This document shows, piece by piece, positions 18,313 through 27,237 of a stretch of 64,000 nt of DNA. The notes under the pieces are model-generated. The model was not told the DNA's origin. It saw only the letters and a program-made list of their open reading frames with translations, and ran no database searches. The first letter of the stretch is position 1, and each line of letters begins with the position of its first letter. This stretch comes from Sphingorhabdus sp. Alg231-15 (GTDB lineage Bacteria > Pseudomonadota > Alphaproteobacteria > Sphingomonadales > Sphingomonadaceae): assembly GCF_900149705.1 (NCBI RefSeq), contig NZ_LT703001.1, positions 2,294,001-2,358,000 of the forward strand, written 5' to 3'. The translations under genes and the position numbers were made by a program.

Positions 18313-18328
18313 TTGGTCGATCGACCAA
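18313..18328. repeat. Perfect 16-bp palindrome after the 2Fe-2S gene
   Basis: TTGGTCGATCGACCAA reads identically on both strands and begins 13 bases after the stop codon. It could form a short hairpin between the plus-strand 2Fe-2S gene and the minus-strand receptor region. No T-run follows. Confidence 0.4.
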
Positions 18329-18354
18329 GGCTGAATTTCACCCACATCACTGGT

Positions 18355-18410
18355 TCATGCTGAACCCGCTGAGCGGGGGTGGGGTGGGGGTGTCAGCGGG
18401 CCCAGCATGA
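18355..18410. repeat. REP-like hairpin with a guanine-rich loop
   Basis: Arms of 18 bases (18355-18372 and 18393-18410) pair with 16 matches. The arm contains TCATGCTG/CAGCATGA, which resembles the intergenic REP sequences common in sphingomonads. The 20-base loop is almost all G and T and includes three runs of four or five G. It lies between convergent transcription units. Other copies cannot be checked from this window. Confidence 0.55.
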
Positions 18411-18418
18411 TCGGTTGT

Positions 18419-18658
18419 TCAAAAACTGAATGTCGCGGTTAGACGGCGGATAATTGGTTTTCTAGATGTAACGATATCACTATTATAGCCCGACGGAAAG
18501 TAGATTTCATAGGACAGATTTCCCATATTTGACCGACTATCGAGAGTCCATTCGCTGCGCATGAGTTCCGTCTTTGCTGCTGTAAAAGCTGCTATCTGTT
18601 CGGTCTGTTTGGTTCCTTTGCGGTTTATTCCGGTTGCGAAAAGAGGGGATAATGCCAT
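18419..18658 (-). pseudogene. Possible remnant or small protein with a barrel-like C-terminus
   Basis: An open frame of 79 codons lies 69 bases past the receptor stop. It ends 'IIRRLTATFSF', with 'YFPSGYNSDIV' before it, resembling the last strand region of TonB-dependent receptors (alternating residues, terminal Phe). Its N-terminal part has no such look. It could be a broken receptor fragment or an unrelated short gene. No clear ribosome-binding site was seen. The rest of 18301-18727 holds only the repeats listed. Confidence 0.25.
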
Positions 18659-18727
18659 TTTTCCAGCGACATATCTGGGCAGGCAATCTGAACCGTCAAT
18701 CAGTCCCCGCCCGAAGACATCGCTAGG

Positions 18728-20851
18728 TCAGAACCGCCCCGTGATCGAGAAACGGGCATTTAGCGGCGCGCCTACCGTTGCCTGATGGGTACTGTGCGAG
18801 CTTGGGAAATAAACAGTATCAGTCAGATTTTCGATGTTGACCTGCAGACGCAGATTTTCGGTGACGTCGAAATGTGCTGCCGCATCGATGCGGGTATAGG
18901 CCGGCAGAACGGCGGTATTTCCGTTATTGATAAAACTCTCATCCTGATGAGTCAGTCCAAGCCCGAAACCAATGCGATCAGATACCTGAATGGAATTCCA
19001 GATTGAAAACATATTTTCAGGAAGCTCTCGTAGGCGAAGGCCGGTTGGCCCGTCGCGATCAACCTGTTCACCATCAAGATAGCTATAGCCCGCCGAAACA
19101 AACCAATTGTCTGTTATCTGGCCTTTAAGCTGCAATTCGAAGCCTCGAATTTGCGAATCAATAATATCCAGAGTTGATGGGTCAGCATCATTGGGTTGTG
19201 GAGAGCTTTGCTCAATTTCGAAAAAGGCGGCCGTAAAGCTGAAACCCTGTTCGAAGTCCCATTTAATCCCTGCTTCAAGGTTCGTGAAAGTATTGGGGTC
19301 GAGGGCATTATTGGTGCCATTGATATTCGCAAACTGTTCCCCGCTGCGTGGCAGGAAGCTCTCGCTATAGCTTGCATAGAAAGATATATTTTCCTGTGGT
19401 TTGATAATTAGACCGGCGCGTGGTGAAAATTCCTCATCCTTGCGGGTCCGGATATCTCCGGCAGGCACATTATTTACGGTGATGTCAAAACTGTCAAAAC
19501 GACCGCCAAGCACAACATTGAGCCAGTCTGTCAGCTTGATTTCGTCCTGAATGTAAAATGAGAACACATCAATATCGACCTGAGTGAAGTCATTCAGATC
19601 GACGGTGAAGTCGTTGGTTGTGGCGATGCCAGCGGCGTTTACGCCTAAACCACCGCGCAAGTTCAGAGGGCGCTGGATCGCGAAGACTTCATTGTCGTCC
19701 ATTGTTGTATCCCAAAACGCGTTGAAGCGATCCTGGTCGGATGACGTATTGATATATTCGCCACCAAAAATAAGCGTGTGACCGAGGCTGCCTGTTTCAA
19801 ATTCTCCAACCAGATTGCCCGACAAGATCAGATTCTGACGCTCGGTGGTGTCGATATAACCATCCAGGGTGACAACGTTAGGCGTACTGGCTTGATCATA
19901 GGATGAAGCGTAAAAGTTTGAGTAGACCTTGTCATAGTCGCCATAAAATGCGCTGAAATTGGCTTTGAAATTCTCCGAGAATGCATGTTGCAAATTGGCA
20001 CGCAACAAGTGCGCTTCCAGCTCGGTGAAGTTAAGCTCGGGATCACCGAAAATAACGTTTCTAAGGGCAGAAACCGGACGACCATCGGCCCCTGTTGGAA
20101 TGCCGCGGTCGATGAAGCGTTCGTGGTCGGCATATTCATATGAAAGATCAAGCGTCGTATCAGGTCCCATCTGGAACCGTACGGTTGGATTGAAACCGAT
20201 TCGATCGCCATCATAAAAATCGCGATGATTGTTCAAGCTCTCGTAGGCTGCATTGACACGAACCCCAACATTTTCACCAGCTGCGATGTTGATATCACCC
20301 TGGATGCTGAATTCGCCAAAAGTGTCGATAGCAATCTGACCGCCGCCAAAGGTTTCGCCAATCGTACCTTTCTTGGTAACCCGATTTAATATGCCGCCGG
20401 TGCCGCCGCGACCAAATAGAAGCGCATTCGGACCACGTAGGATTTCGACCTGCTCCAGATTATACAGGCCGCGATAATATTGCACATCGTCACGAACACC
20501 ATCGATATAGAAATCAGCAGTCGAACGAACGCCACGAAAAACGACTGCGTCACGATGGCCTTCGCCCTGCGTATTGTTGACGCCCGGTGTATAGTCGACG
20601 ATCTGGCCAATGTTGGTATAGCCCCGCTGCTTAATCTGGTCGGCAGTCACGATAGAAAGGCTCTGCGGAACATCGATAATCGGCGTTGGCGTTTTAACAG
20701 CGTTGACCTGATTCGAATAAAGGACGTCACCCGTCACCACGATATCATCTCTGCCATCCATTGATTCGGATTCGCTTGTTTCCGCGTGCGCAGCGGCAGG
20801 AATCATCATGGTGGTGCCTAAAAAGGCGGAAATGACTTTATTCTTCAGCAT
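18728..20851 (-). CDS. TonB-dependent siderophore receptor
   Basis: 707 residues: a signal peptide ('FLGTTMMIPAAAHA'), a plug domain ('DVPQSLSIVTADQIKQRG', 'VVFRGVRSTADFYIDGVRDD', 'EILRGPNALLFGRGGTGGI') and a 22-strand barrel ending in Phe. The plug motifs are those of hydroxamate/catecholate siderophore receptors (FhuE/Fiu class); the exact ligand is unknown. Two Fur-like boxes lie 35-75 bases upstream, so iron repression is expected. No permease or hydroxylase gene is adjacent, so uptake across the inner membrane is encoded elsewhere. Confidence 0.95.
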   Translation of the reverse strand: MLKNKVISAFLGTTMMIPAAAHAETSESESMDGRDDIVVTGDVLYSNQVNAVKTPTPIIDVPQSLSIVTADQIKQRGYTNIGQIVDYTPGVNNTQGEGHRDAVVFRGVRSTADFYIDGVRDDVQYYRGLYNLEQVEILRGPNALLFGRGGTGGILNRVTKKGTIGETFGGGQIAIDTFGEFSIQGDINIAAGENVGVRVNAAYESLNNHRDFYDGDRIGFNPTVRFQMGPDTTLDLSYEYADHERFIDRGIPTGADGRPVSALRNVIFGDPELNFTELEAHLLRANLQHAFSENFKANFSAFYGDYDKVYSNFYASSYDQASTPNVVTLDGYIDTTERQNLILSGNLVGEFETGSLGHTLIFGGEYINTSSDQDRFNAFWDTTMDDNEVFAIQRPLNLRGGLGVNAAGIATTNDFTVDLNDFTQVDIDVFSFYIQDEIKLTDWLNVVLGGRFDSFDITVNNVPAGDIRTRKDEEFSPRAGLIIKPQENISFYASYSESFLPRSGEQFANINGTNNALDPNTFTNLEAGIKWDFEQGFSFTAAFFEIEQSSPQPNDADPSTLDIIDSQIRGFELQLKGQITDNWFVSAGYSYLDGEQVDRDGPTGLRLRELPENMFSIWNSIQVSDRIGFGLGLTHQDESFINNGNTAVLPAYTRIDAAAHFDVTENLRLQVNIENLTDTVYFPSSHSTHQATVGAPLNARFSITGRF

Positions 20852-20883
20852 TGATGATTTTCCTATAGCCAGTTTTTGAGATA

Positions 20884-20925
20884 GATTCTCATTATCGCGG
20901 TTTGGTAATGATAATGATTATCACA
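20884..20925. promoter_or_regulatory. Two Fur boxes between the siderophore receptor and arsC
   Basis: GATAATGATTATC at 20910-20922 is a near-perfect core of the Fur consensus and a true inverted repeat. GATTCTCATTATC at 20884-20896 matches the same core with two changes. They lie upstream of the minus-strand receptor and about 90-130 bases upstream of arsC. Iron-dependent repression of the receptor is the natural reading; an effect on arsC is only possible. Confidence 0.8.
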
Positions 20926-21015
20926 AGCAATGAAAAATATGGCATGAAACGATTTTCCTTGAAGATCAGGAATGATGATGTTTTGTGGCAACAGTAATTA
21001 CTCACGGAGAGATCA

Positions 21016-21366
21016 ATGAAAGCGACCATCTGGCACAATCCCAAATGTGGTACGTCCCGCAAGACCCTGGCTTTGCTTGAAGAAGCGCCTGGCGTGGAGG
21101 TGACGGTTGTCGAATATCTAAAAAACCCGCCCAGCCGTGCCAAGCTGGAACAGCTTTACCGCGATGCTGGTATCGCCCCGCGAGAGGGCCTAAGAACGCG
21201 CGGTTCGCCCGCTGAAGAAATGGGGCTGACAGATGACAAGGCGACTGCGGACCAGATATTGGATGCCATGGCCGCCGAGCCGATCCTGATCGAGCGGCCT
21301 TTGGTAGAGACGGATAAAGGGGTTCGGCTATGCCGGCCGCAGGATCGGGTTCAAGAGATCATCTGA
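21016..21366 (+). CDS. arsC: Arsenate reductase, glutaredoxin-dependent (ArsC) family
   Basis: 116 residues with the active-site Cys in 'NPKCGTSRKTL' and the following 'YLKNPPSRAKLEQL' and 'RPLVETDKGVRLCRP' (Arg residues for oxyanion binding). ArsC reduces arsenate to arsenite with glutathione and glutaredoxin. No ars efflux or regulator gene is present, so a related role (YffB/Spx-like) is possible. An ATG follows GGAGAG. Confidence 0.85.
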   Translation: MKATIWHNPKCGTSRKTLALLEEAPGVEVTVVEYLKNPPSRAKLEQLYRDAGIAPREGLRTRGSPAEEMGLTDDKATADQILDAMAAEPILIERPLVETDKGVRLCRPQDRVQEII

Positions 21367-21416
21367 CGGCCCGATACTCAGCTTGAAAGAAGTTCAGACC
21401 CCGTCGGATCACGCCT

Positions 21417-22148
21417 ATGTGTGTTATTGCAGTTTACAGTATGAAGGGCGGGGTTGGCAAAAGCTGCACCGCCGTCAATCTGGCGTGGAATAGCGCTACC
21501 AAATCGGCCCGGCGCACCTTGGTCTGGGATATTGATCCTCAAGGGGCAGCATCGTTCATCCTCAATGGTGATCGGCACAAAAAAGACCGGGCACGCGCCA
21601 TGATATCGGGTGATATCAAGCCGACCAAGCTGATCAAGGCAACAGATATGGAGAATATCGACCTGCTTGCAGCCGATGTTTCGCTGCGCGGCCTTGATCG
21701 GTTCTTTTTTGAATTGAACAAGAAAAAGCATCTCGGCAAAATTCTTGGCCAGCTGAAGAAAGACTATGATCGCATAATATTGGACTGCCCACCGGGCCTT
21801 ACAGAAACGAGCGAGCAGATTTTGCGCAATGCCGATCTGGTGATCGTGCCGGTTATCCCCTCACCGCTTTCGGAGCGTGCGCTGACCGACGTGCAGGCGT
21901 TTCTCGATTCACGTCGGCGGAAACATGCGCCATTGCTACCTGTTTACACGATGGTTGATCGCCGTCGGAATATCCATAATCAGGGCCTTGCCAAACATCC
22001 GAGATGGCCAACTATTCCGATGTCTAGCGATATTGAGCGGATGACTCGTTTGAAAAAACCAGTAGGTGCATTCGCGCCACGTAGTCCGGCAGCCGCTTCC
22101 TATGCGAAAATATGGCGTGGAATAGAGAAGAAGCTGTCTAAACTCTAG
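21417..22148 (+). CDS. Orphan ParA-family ATPase
   Basis: 243 residues. The deviant Walker A 'KGGVGKSCTAVNLAW' near residue 10, 'DIDPQGAAS' and 'IILDCPPGLTETSEQILR' define the ParA/MinD/McdA family. The fit is closer to chromosomal positioning ATPases than to plasmid Soj, because no ParB or parS site is nearby. It probably positions a protein complex or works with a partner encoded elsewhere. It lies 50 bp after arsC on the same strand. Confidence 0.85.
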   Translation: MCVIAVYSMKGGVGKSCTAVNLAWNSATKSARRTLVWDIDPQGAASFILNGDRHKKDRARAMISGDIKPTKLIKATDMENIDLLAADVSLRGLDRFFFELNKKKHLGKILGQLKKDYDRIILDCPPGLTETSEQILRNADLVIVPVIPSPLSERALTDVQAFLDSRRRKHAPLLPVYTMVDRRRNIHNQGLAKHPRWPTIPMSSDIERMTRLKKPVGAFAPRSPAAASYAKIWRGIEKKLSKL

Positions 22149-22196
22149 ACCGCATTGCTTGCGGTCTCGAACCTGTTCATGCGATCCCGCTGTCAA

Positions 22197-24569
22197 CTAT
22201 GCAGCGCGTTCACCGATTGAACTGGTGTCTGGATTATAGTCCTTGAACAGATCCAGCGCGTCATGCGGTGCCATGGGCCGACCAAAATAATAGCCCTGAA
22301 TCTTGCTGCAGCCGAGCTTCTGGATCATCTTGACCTCTTCTTCGGTCTCCGCACCTTCTGCGGTAGTCGACATTCCCAGACTATCTGCCATGGCAACCAC
22401 AGCGCGGATAATCGCAAGGCTTTCGGGTACTTTCTTGGCGGCACCCTGCACGAAGCTGCGGTCTACTTTAATGGTTGAGAAACGGGTTTTGCGCAGATAG
22501 CCGAGCGATGAATAGCCAGTGCCGAAATCGTCTAGCGACAGGTTGATACCCAGTCCGATAATCTGATCGAGCACCTGAGTTGCGCCGGTGCCCTCGCGCA
22601 TAAAGATGCTCTCAGTCACCTCAATTTCCAGGCGGTTGGCTGGCAATTGGCTTTCTTGTAGCGCAGATACAACCATATCGAGGAAGTTGGGATCAGTCAG
22701 TTGATCAGCGGACACGTTGACCGCCACCTTGATGGCTGACGGCCAGTTCATTGCCTCTTTACAGGCTGTACGCATCACCCATTCGCCAATCGGTACAATC
22801 AGCCGCGCATCCTCGGCAAGGGGAACGAACTTTGCAGGAGAAACAACGCCAAATTCCGGATTGGTCCAGCGTAGTAGAGCCTCGAAGCCCAAAACGCCGC
22901 CGGTATCTGCGCTCACGACCGGCTGGTAGTTGAGCGAAAATTCATCATTATCAAGCGCCTTGCGCAGGGCGATTTCCATGACCCGACGTTCTTCGGCGTG
23001 GACGTGGAGTTTTGGCTCATATTGGTTATGCGCGCCGCCGCCCTGGTCCTTTGACCGGTAGAGCGCTAAATCGGCACTGCGCATCAGCATTTCAACCGTG
23101 CGACCATCACGCGGCCCGATTGCTGTCCCAACACTGGCACCGATATATAGAGTGTGCTGATCAACCTCATAGGGGCGCGACAAGGTATCGATGATCTTTC
23201 TGCCAAGCATGTCCATATATTGGGAATCGCTTGCGTCCTTAATCACAATCGCAAATTCGTCTCCGCCCAGGCGTCCGCAAAGCTCGTTGTCTGTCATAAT
23301 CGAACGCAGCCGTTCGGAGACGCGCGCTAGCAGGCGGTCGCCTACCGGATGGCCCAATGTATCATTGACCGCCTTAAAGCGATCAAGATCGATCATCATG
23401 AAGCCGCAGCGTCCGTTCCACTTGTCGGAATTCTGCTGGGCTTTCCCCAAAGTCTCGGTCAGTTGCAATCGGTTGGGTAAGCCTGTCAGCGTATCAAAGC
23501 GTGCCATATGCGAGATTTTATCTGCGGATTCTCGTTGTTCGGTAACATCGGATCCCACACCGCGAAAGCCGTGAAAAATTCCATTCTCATCGAGCTTGGG
23601 CGATGCTGAAATTTCCCACCAGCGGGTGACATCATTTATCATGACCGGAACCAGCATGTTGCTGAAACTGTCGCGCCGTTTCAGCTTTTCCGCCAGTTCA
23701 TGCAGGGCAGGGGGGAATTTGCCCGAGTCCCAGGCCTGTCCGGCAACTAATTGCAGGAAAGGTCGCCCTTCAATATCATCTGCGGTCCGACCGACAGCGT
23801 GCGCAAAGCGCGGCGAAACATGCGTAAGGCGGCGCGATGTATCTGTCTGCCAGAGCCAGTCAGCACCCGTATCTTCAAATTCGCGCAGCAGAAGGCTGAC
23901 CACCTCTTTCTTCTCGTTCAAATTGGCCTCGGCAATCTTGCGATTGACGAACGACCGTCCGTTCATCAGGCAGGATGCAATCAGCAGCATCGCGATGGCA
24001 GCAGAGGCCATCGCCATCTGATAGCCGTTGATCAAATACCAGCCCAAAGCCGACGATAGGCCGCACATACTGATGAAGATAATACTGGCAAGCGGTACAG
24101 CCGACATCAACATGGCCGACCCAACCATCAGGCATAAGAGCAGCGCCCATATGCCGACCATAGTATTGAGATCGCCCGATGGACCAAACAGGATGATGGC
24201 CACCGACCATAACAGCCCGCCGGCTGCAGAAGTGAGTACGACGTTAATATTCTCCCGCCGGGAAATACTCTTGCGTTCCCATACGGCATCCTTGCGGGAT
24301 TTGACGTAGGTATAAATGTACAGACCTAATAGCGCGAGTGTCCAAGCGGTAAGCAGCATCCAATTTACCTGGCCAATGCAAAACTGAATGGCCAATATGC
24401 CGCAGGTTATGGATCCGATCATCTTGATGAAGTCGTTCTGGTGCATGCCTTCAAATTGCAGCACACGGATACGGCCCCAATCCATGCCTTCTGGGTCGGC
24501 AATTCCCAGCAGAACACTTACGGGTATTTCTTGCGGCAAGCCCGATGATGATGACAGTTTTTCTTCCAC
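22197..24569 (-). CDS. Membrane PAS-GGDEF-EAL c-di-GMP enzyme
   Basis: 790 residues. Residues about 40-210 hold several hydrophobic segments; a PAS domain follows near 225-345 ('DWLWQTDTSRRLTHVSPRFA'), then GGDEF near 350-510 with intact 'LGGDEFAIV', then EAL near 525-780 with 'GFEALLRWTNPEFG' and 'DDFGTGYSSLGYLRK'. Both catalytic motifs look complete, so it may make and hydrolyse cyclic di-GMP; net direction cannot be told. It is monocistronic with its own gap upstream. The PilZ protein at 35.2 kb is a possible downstream receptor. Confidence 0.93.
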   Translation of the reverse strand: MEEKLSSSSGLPQEIPVSVLLGIADPEGMDWGRIRVLQFEGMHQNDFIKMIGSITCGILAIQFCIGQVNWMLLTAWTLALLGLYIYTYVKSRKDAVWERKSISRRENINVVLTSAAGGLLWSVAIILFGPSGDLNTMVGIWALLLCLMVGSAMLMSAVPLASIIFISMCGLSSALGWYLINGYQMAMASAAIAMLLIASCLMNGRSFVNRKIAEANLNEKKEVVSLLLREFEDTGADWLWQTDTSRRLTHVSPRFAHAVGRTADDIEGRPFLQLVAGQAWDSGKFPPALHELAEKLKRRDSFSNMLVPVMINDVTRWWEISASPKLDENGIFHGFRGVGSDVTEQRESADKISHMARFDTLTGLPNRLQLTETLGKAQQNSDKWNGRCGFMMIDLDRFKAVNDTLGHPVGDRLLARVSERLRSIMTDNELCGRLGGDEFAIVIKDASDSQYMDMLGRKIIDTLSRPYEVDQHTLYIGASVGTAIGPRDGRTVEMLMRSADLALYRSKDQGGGAHNQYEPKLHVHAEERRVMEIALRKALDNDEFSLNYQPVVSADTGGVLGFEALLRWTNPEFGVVSPAKFVPLAEDARLIVPIGEWVMRTACKEAMNWPSAIKVAVNVSADQLTDPNFLDMVVSALQESQLPANRLEIEVTESIFMREGTGATQVLDQIIGLGINLSLDDFGTGYSSLGYLRKTRFSTIKVDRSFVQGAAKKVPESLAIIRAVVAMADSLGMSTTAEGAETEEEVKMIQKLGCSKIQGYYFGRPMAPHDALDLFKDYNPDTSSIGERAA

Positions 24570-24665
24570 GCTTTGCCCTTACGCGGAAAATCTTATCGAA
24601 AAGTAAGCATGCACCTATTTTTTCGATTTGTGGTTAATCGGTATTAACGCCTTTAGTAGCTGATT

Positions 24666-26396
24666 TTATGCCGCAACATCGTAAGGCTGGATATCACCGG
24701 AAAGATAAAGGTTGCGTGCCTTGGCTCGGCTGAGCTTGCCAGAGCTGGTACGCGGCAATGTCCGTGGTGGCACCAGTTCGATGACGCAATTCATCCCGGT
24801 AATTGCACGAACCTTTTCGCGTATCTCGTCACGCAGACGCAATCGCTCAATCTCGTCGGACGTACGGCACTGCACCAGCACGGCCGGCGTCTCGTCGCCA
24901 CCCGGCGTGGTGATTGCAAAAGCGGCAATGTCGCCGGCCTTGAATCCAGGCAATTGTTCCACGGCCCATTCAATATCCTGCGGCCAGTGGTTTTTACCAT
25001 TGATGATGATCATATCTTTGGCGCGGCCCACAATGTAGAGATAGCCTTCTGACAGATAGCCCATATCTCCCGTGTCGAGCCAACCATCGACCAGACATGC
25101 ATCGGTGGCTTCCTGATCACGGTAATAGCATTCCATGACAGACGGACTTTTCATCCATACTTTACCCACGGCTTTTTCTGGCAAGACGCTGCCATCTTCC
25201 TCGCGAATTTCGAGCACCGTATCACGCACCGGTTTGCCGCAATTGACAATCGCGCGATAACGTTTGGGGCGACTACCATCGGCCTGCTTTTCACCCGCCA
25301 GTTCGGTTTCTTCAACCAGTTCGACTTCCATGCCTTCGCCTGGCGGCATTATGGTCACGGCCAATGTGGCCTCTGCCAAACCATAGCTGGGCAAAAAGGC
25401 TTTCGCGTCAAATTGGGCTGGCGCAAACGCATCGGTAAATCGCTGCATCACGTCGGGGCGGATCATGTCTGCGCCATTACCAGCTAGCCGCCAGCGTGAC
25501 AGGTCAAAACGTTCGGCGACATTGGACTGGCTACCGATCCGGCGAGCACAGATTTCATAGCCGAATGTTGGCGAGAAACTACAAGATGTCCCGGGATTGC
25601 GTGAAATCAGGTCCAACCATGACAAGGGCCGACGAGCGAAATCGGATGTTTTCAGATAATCGGTCGAAACCTGGTTACACACCATTGAGATGAAACAGCC
25701 TACGAGCCCCATATCGTGATAAAAAGGCAACCAGGATACACAGCGGTCCTCTTCACTGACATTCATACCATGCGAATGTGATCCGACATTATGCAGCAGC
25801 GCCTTGTGCGACACGGCTACGCCATGCGGGAAGCGGGTCGATCCACTGGAATATTGCAGATAGGCAATATCGCTACTCTTGGCTTGCGGCAGCTCGCACT
25901 CCGGTACATCTTGTTCCGCAAATTTGTCCCAACCAGATACGGGAATATCGCGCGATTGACCTGCGGCCGCGGCGAGTTCTTCAATTTCGTCAGGAAACAG
26001 CAACATGGCCGGATCGCAGCTATCAAGCTGGACACCAATCTGATCGATATAACTTTCCTTACCGCCAAAAGATGTTGGCAATGGTAGCGGTACCGGCCAC
26101 GCGCCCGCGTAAATTGCGCCGAAAAACAACGCACAAAATTGCGGTTCTGTGTCTGCAATGAGAGCGATTCGATCGCCCGGCTTAACGCCGAATTCGATCA
26201 GGCGGCGTGCGGCGGCCATGGCATCGCTTTGCAGCTCTTTAAAAGGATAAACCCGCACAAGCGAAGCACGGGCGTCATGAAAGTTAAAGCCTCTTTGCCC
26301 CTGTGCCGCGTAATCAAGCGCTTCGCCCACGGTTTCAAAGTCGGCAAACCGGCGCGGAAGACTATCGGCGGTCGGGGTTGGTGTCAGCTCAGTCAT
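24666..26396 (-). CDS. Fatty acyl-AMP ligase (FAAL)
   Basis: 576 residues of the ANL adenylate-forming superfamily. The ATP loop 'YLQYSSGSTRFPHG' spans residues 179-192, 'GLAEATLAVT' and 'DGWLDTGDMGYLSEG' follow, and the terminal region carries 'RTSSGKLSRAKARNLY' with the catalytic Lys. The bulky insert typical of FAALs seems present ('AIVNCGKPVRDT'). FAALs activate fatty acids and pass them to acyl carrier proteins. No ACP or ketosynthase is adjacent, so the product (lipid tail, sphingolipid or natural product) is unknown. Two direct repeats lie upstream. Confidence 0.88.
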   Translation of the reverse strand: MTELTPTPTADSLPRRFADFETVGEALDYAAQGQRGFNFHDARASLVRVYPFKELQSDAMAAARRLIEFGVKPGDRIALIADTEPQFCALFFGAIYAGAWPVPLPLPTSFGGKESYIDQIGVQLDSCDPAMLLFPDEIEELAAAAGQSRDIPVSGWDKFAEQDVPECELPQAKSSDIAYLQYSSGSTRFPHGVAVSHKALLHNVGSHSHGMNVSEEDRCVSWLPFYHDMGLVGCFISMVCNQVSTDYLKTSDFARRPLSWLDLISRNPGTSCSFSPTFGYEICARRIGSQSNVAERFDLSRWRLAGNGADMIRPDVMQRFTDAFAPAQFDAKAFLPSYGLAEATLAVTIMPPGEGMEVELVEETELAGEKQADGSRPKRYRAIVNCGKPVRDTVLEIREEDGSVLPEKAVGKVWMKSPSVMECYYRDQEATDACLVDGWLDTGDMGYLSEGYLYIVGRAKDMIIINGKNHWPQDIEWAVEQLPGFKAGDIAAFAITTPGGDETPAVLVQCRTSDEIERLRLRDEIREKVRAITGMNCVIELVPPRTLPRTSSGKLSRAKARNLYLSGDIQPYDVAA

Positions 26397-26449
26397 ACAA
26401 AATCCATTTTCCAGAAGGTCCAGCCTTCTTACAAATCGTCATTTTTCTA

Positions 26450-26487
26450 GATATTCAGCCAAAATTTGAATGATATTCAGCCGAAAT
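26450..26487. promoter_or_regulatory. Direct repeat upstream of the acyl-AMP ligase and recX
   Basis: GATATTCAGCCAAAAT (26450-26465) and GATATTCAGCCGAAAT (26472-26487) match at 15 of 16 positions with a 22-base period, about two helical turns. They lie 54-91 bases upstream of the acyl-AMP ligase start in the divergent gap with recX. This arrangement suggests cooperative binding of a regulator, but none is identified. Confidence 0.45.
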
Positions 26488-26567
26488 AACCCTAATCAAG
26501 TCCTATTGCTGTCCAGTGGCGTTTAAATTTCGGCTCTACTGTGGCACAAAAAGGGCAGCGGTTCTTT

Positions 26568-27101
26568 ATGAGAGGTGAAGCGTTGAAAAATAGCGGTAAA
26601 GCGTTGGATCAAAATAGCTTGCAAGAGCTGGGCCTGCGCTATGTCAGCCGATATGCAACTACGCGGCACAAGTTAAAATCCTATCTTTTCCGTAAATTAC
26701 GTGAACGTGACTGGTCCGGTGACCAGCCGGCCGACGTCGAAACCTTGGTCGAGCGCTTTGCTGAGCTTGGTTATATTGATGATGTGCTTTTCGCCAAAAA
26801 CCGGGCGGCCGGTCTGATCAGCCGGGGCTACGGCAAACGCCGTGTCTCACAAGCGCTATATCAGGCGGGAATTGCAGAAGGTGATGATCGGCAGGCGCTT
26901 GACCTTAGTGAAGATAGAAAATGGGATGCAGCTCTCACCTATGCGCGCAAGAAATCCATTGGCCCGTTTGCGCATCAGCAAGCGGATCAGGATAAATGCC
27001 GCAAGCAGCTGCAGGCATTCCTGAGAGCCGGGCACGACTTTGATATCGCTTCGCGATTTGTTTTTGCCAAGCCGGGAGAAGAGGTCGAAATAGAGTCTTA
27101 G
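26568..27101 (+). CDS. recX: RecX-family recombination regulator
   Basis: About 177 residues of the RecX helical-repeat family ('LGLRYVSRYATTRHKLKSYL', 'FAELGYIDDVLFAKNRA', 'YGKRRVSQALYQAGI'). RecX binds RecA filaments and limits their activity. recA is not adjacent, as is common in alphaproteobacteria. The start is uncertain: a GTG at 26541, the ATG at 26568 or a TTG at 26583 (which follows AGAGGTGA) are all possible; the conserved part begins after all of them. Confidence 0.82.
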   Translation: MRGEALKNSGKALDQNSLQELGLRYVSRYATTRHKLKSYLFRKLRERDWSGDQPADVETLVERFAELGYIDDVLFAKNRAAGLISRGYGKRRVSQALYQAGIAEGDDRQALDLSEDRKWDAALTYARKKSIGPFAHQQADQDKCRKQLQAFLRAGHDFDIASRFVFAKPGEEVEIES

Positions 27102-27237
27102 CCAATCGATTACTTGTGCTAAATCATTTTGATAACAACAGGAATCGCCAGTTTACAATTATTATGCTATAAAATTCGCGTTCGAGTCTTTTGGCTTACG
27201 GGATTTATGATTCGAATAGTGGCTTCGGAGATGTGTT

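Noticed and set aside
21417-22148. Plasmid or phage partition locus
   Set aside because: ParA stands alone, without ParB, a parS repeat or replication genes, among ordinary chromosomal genes.
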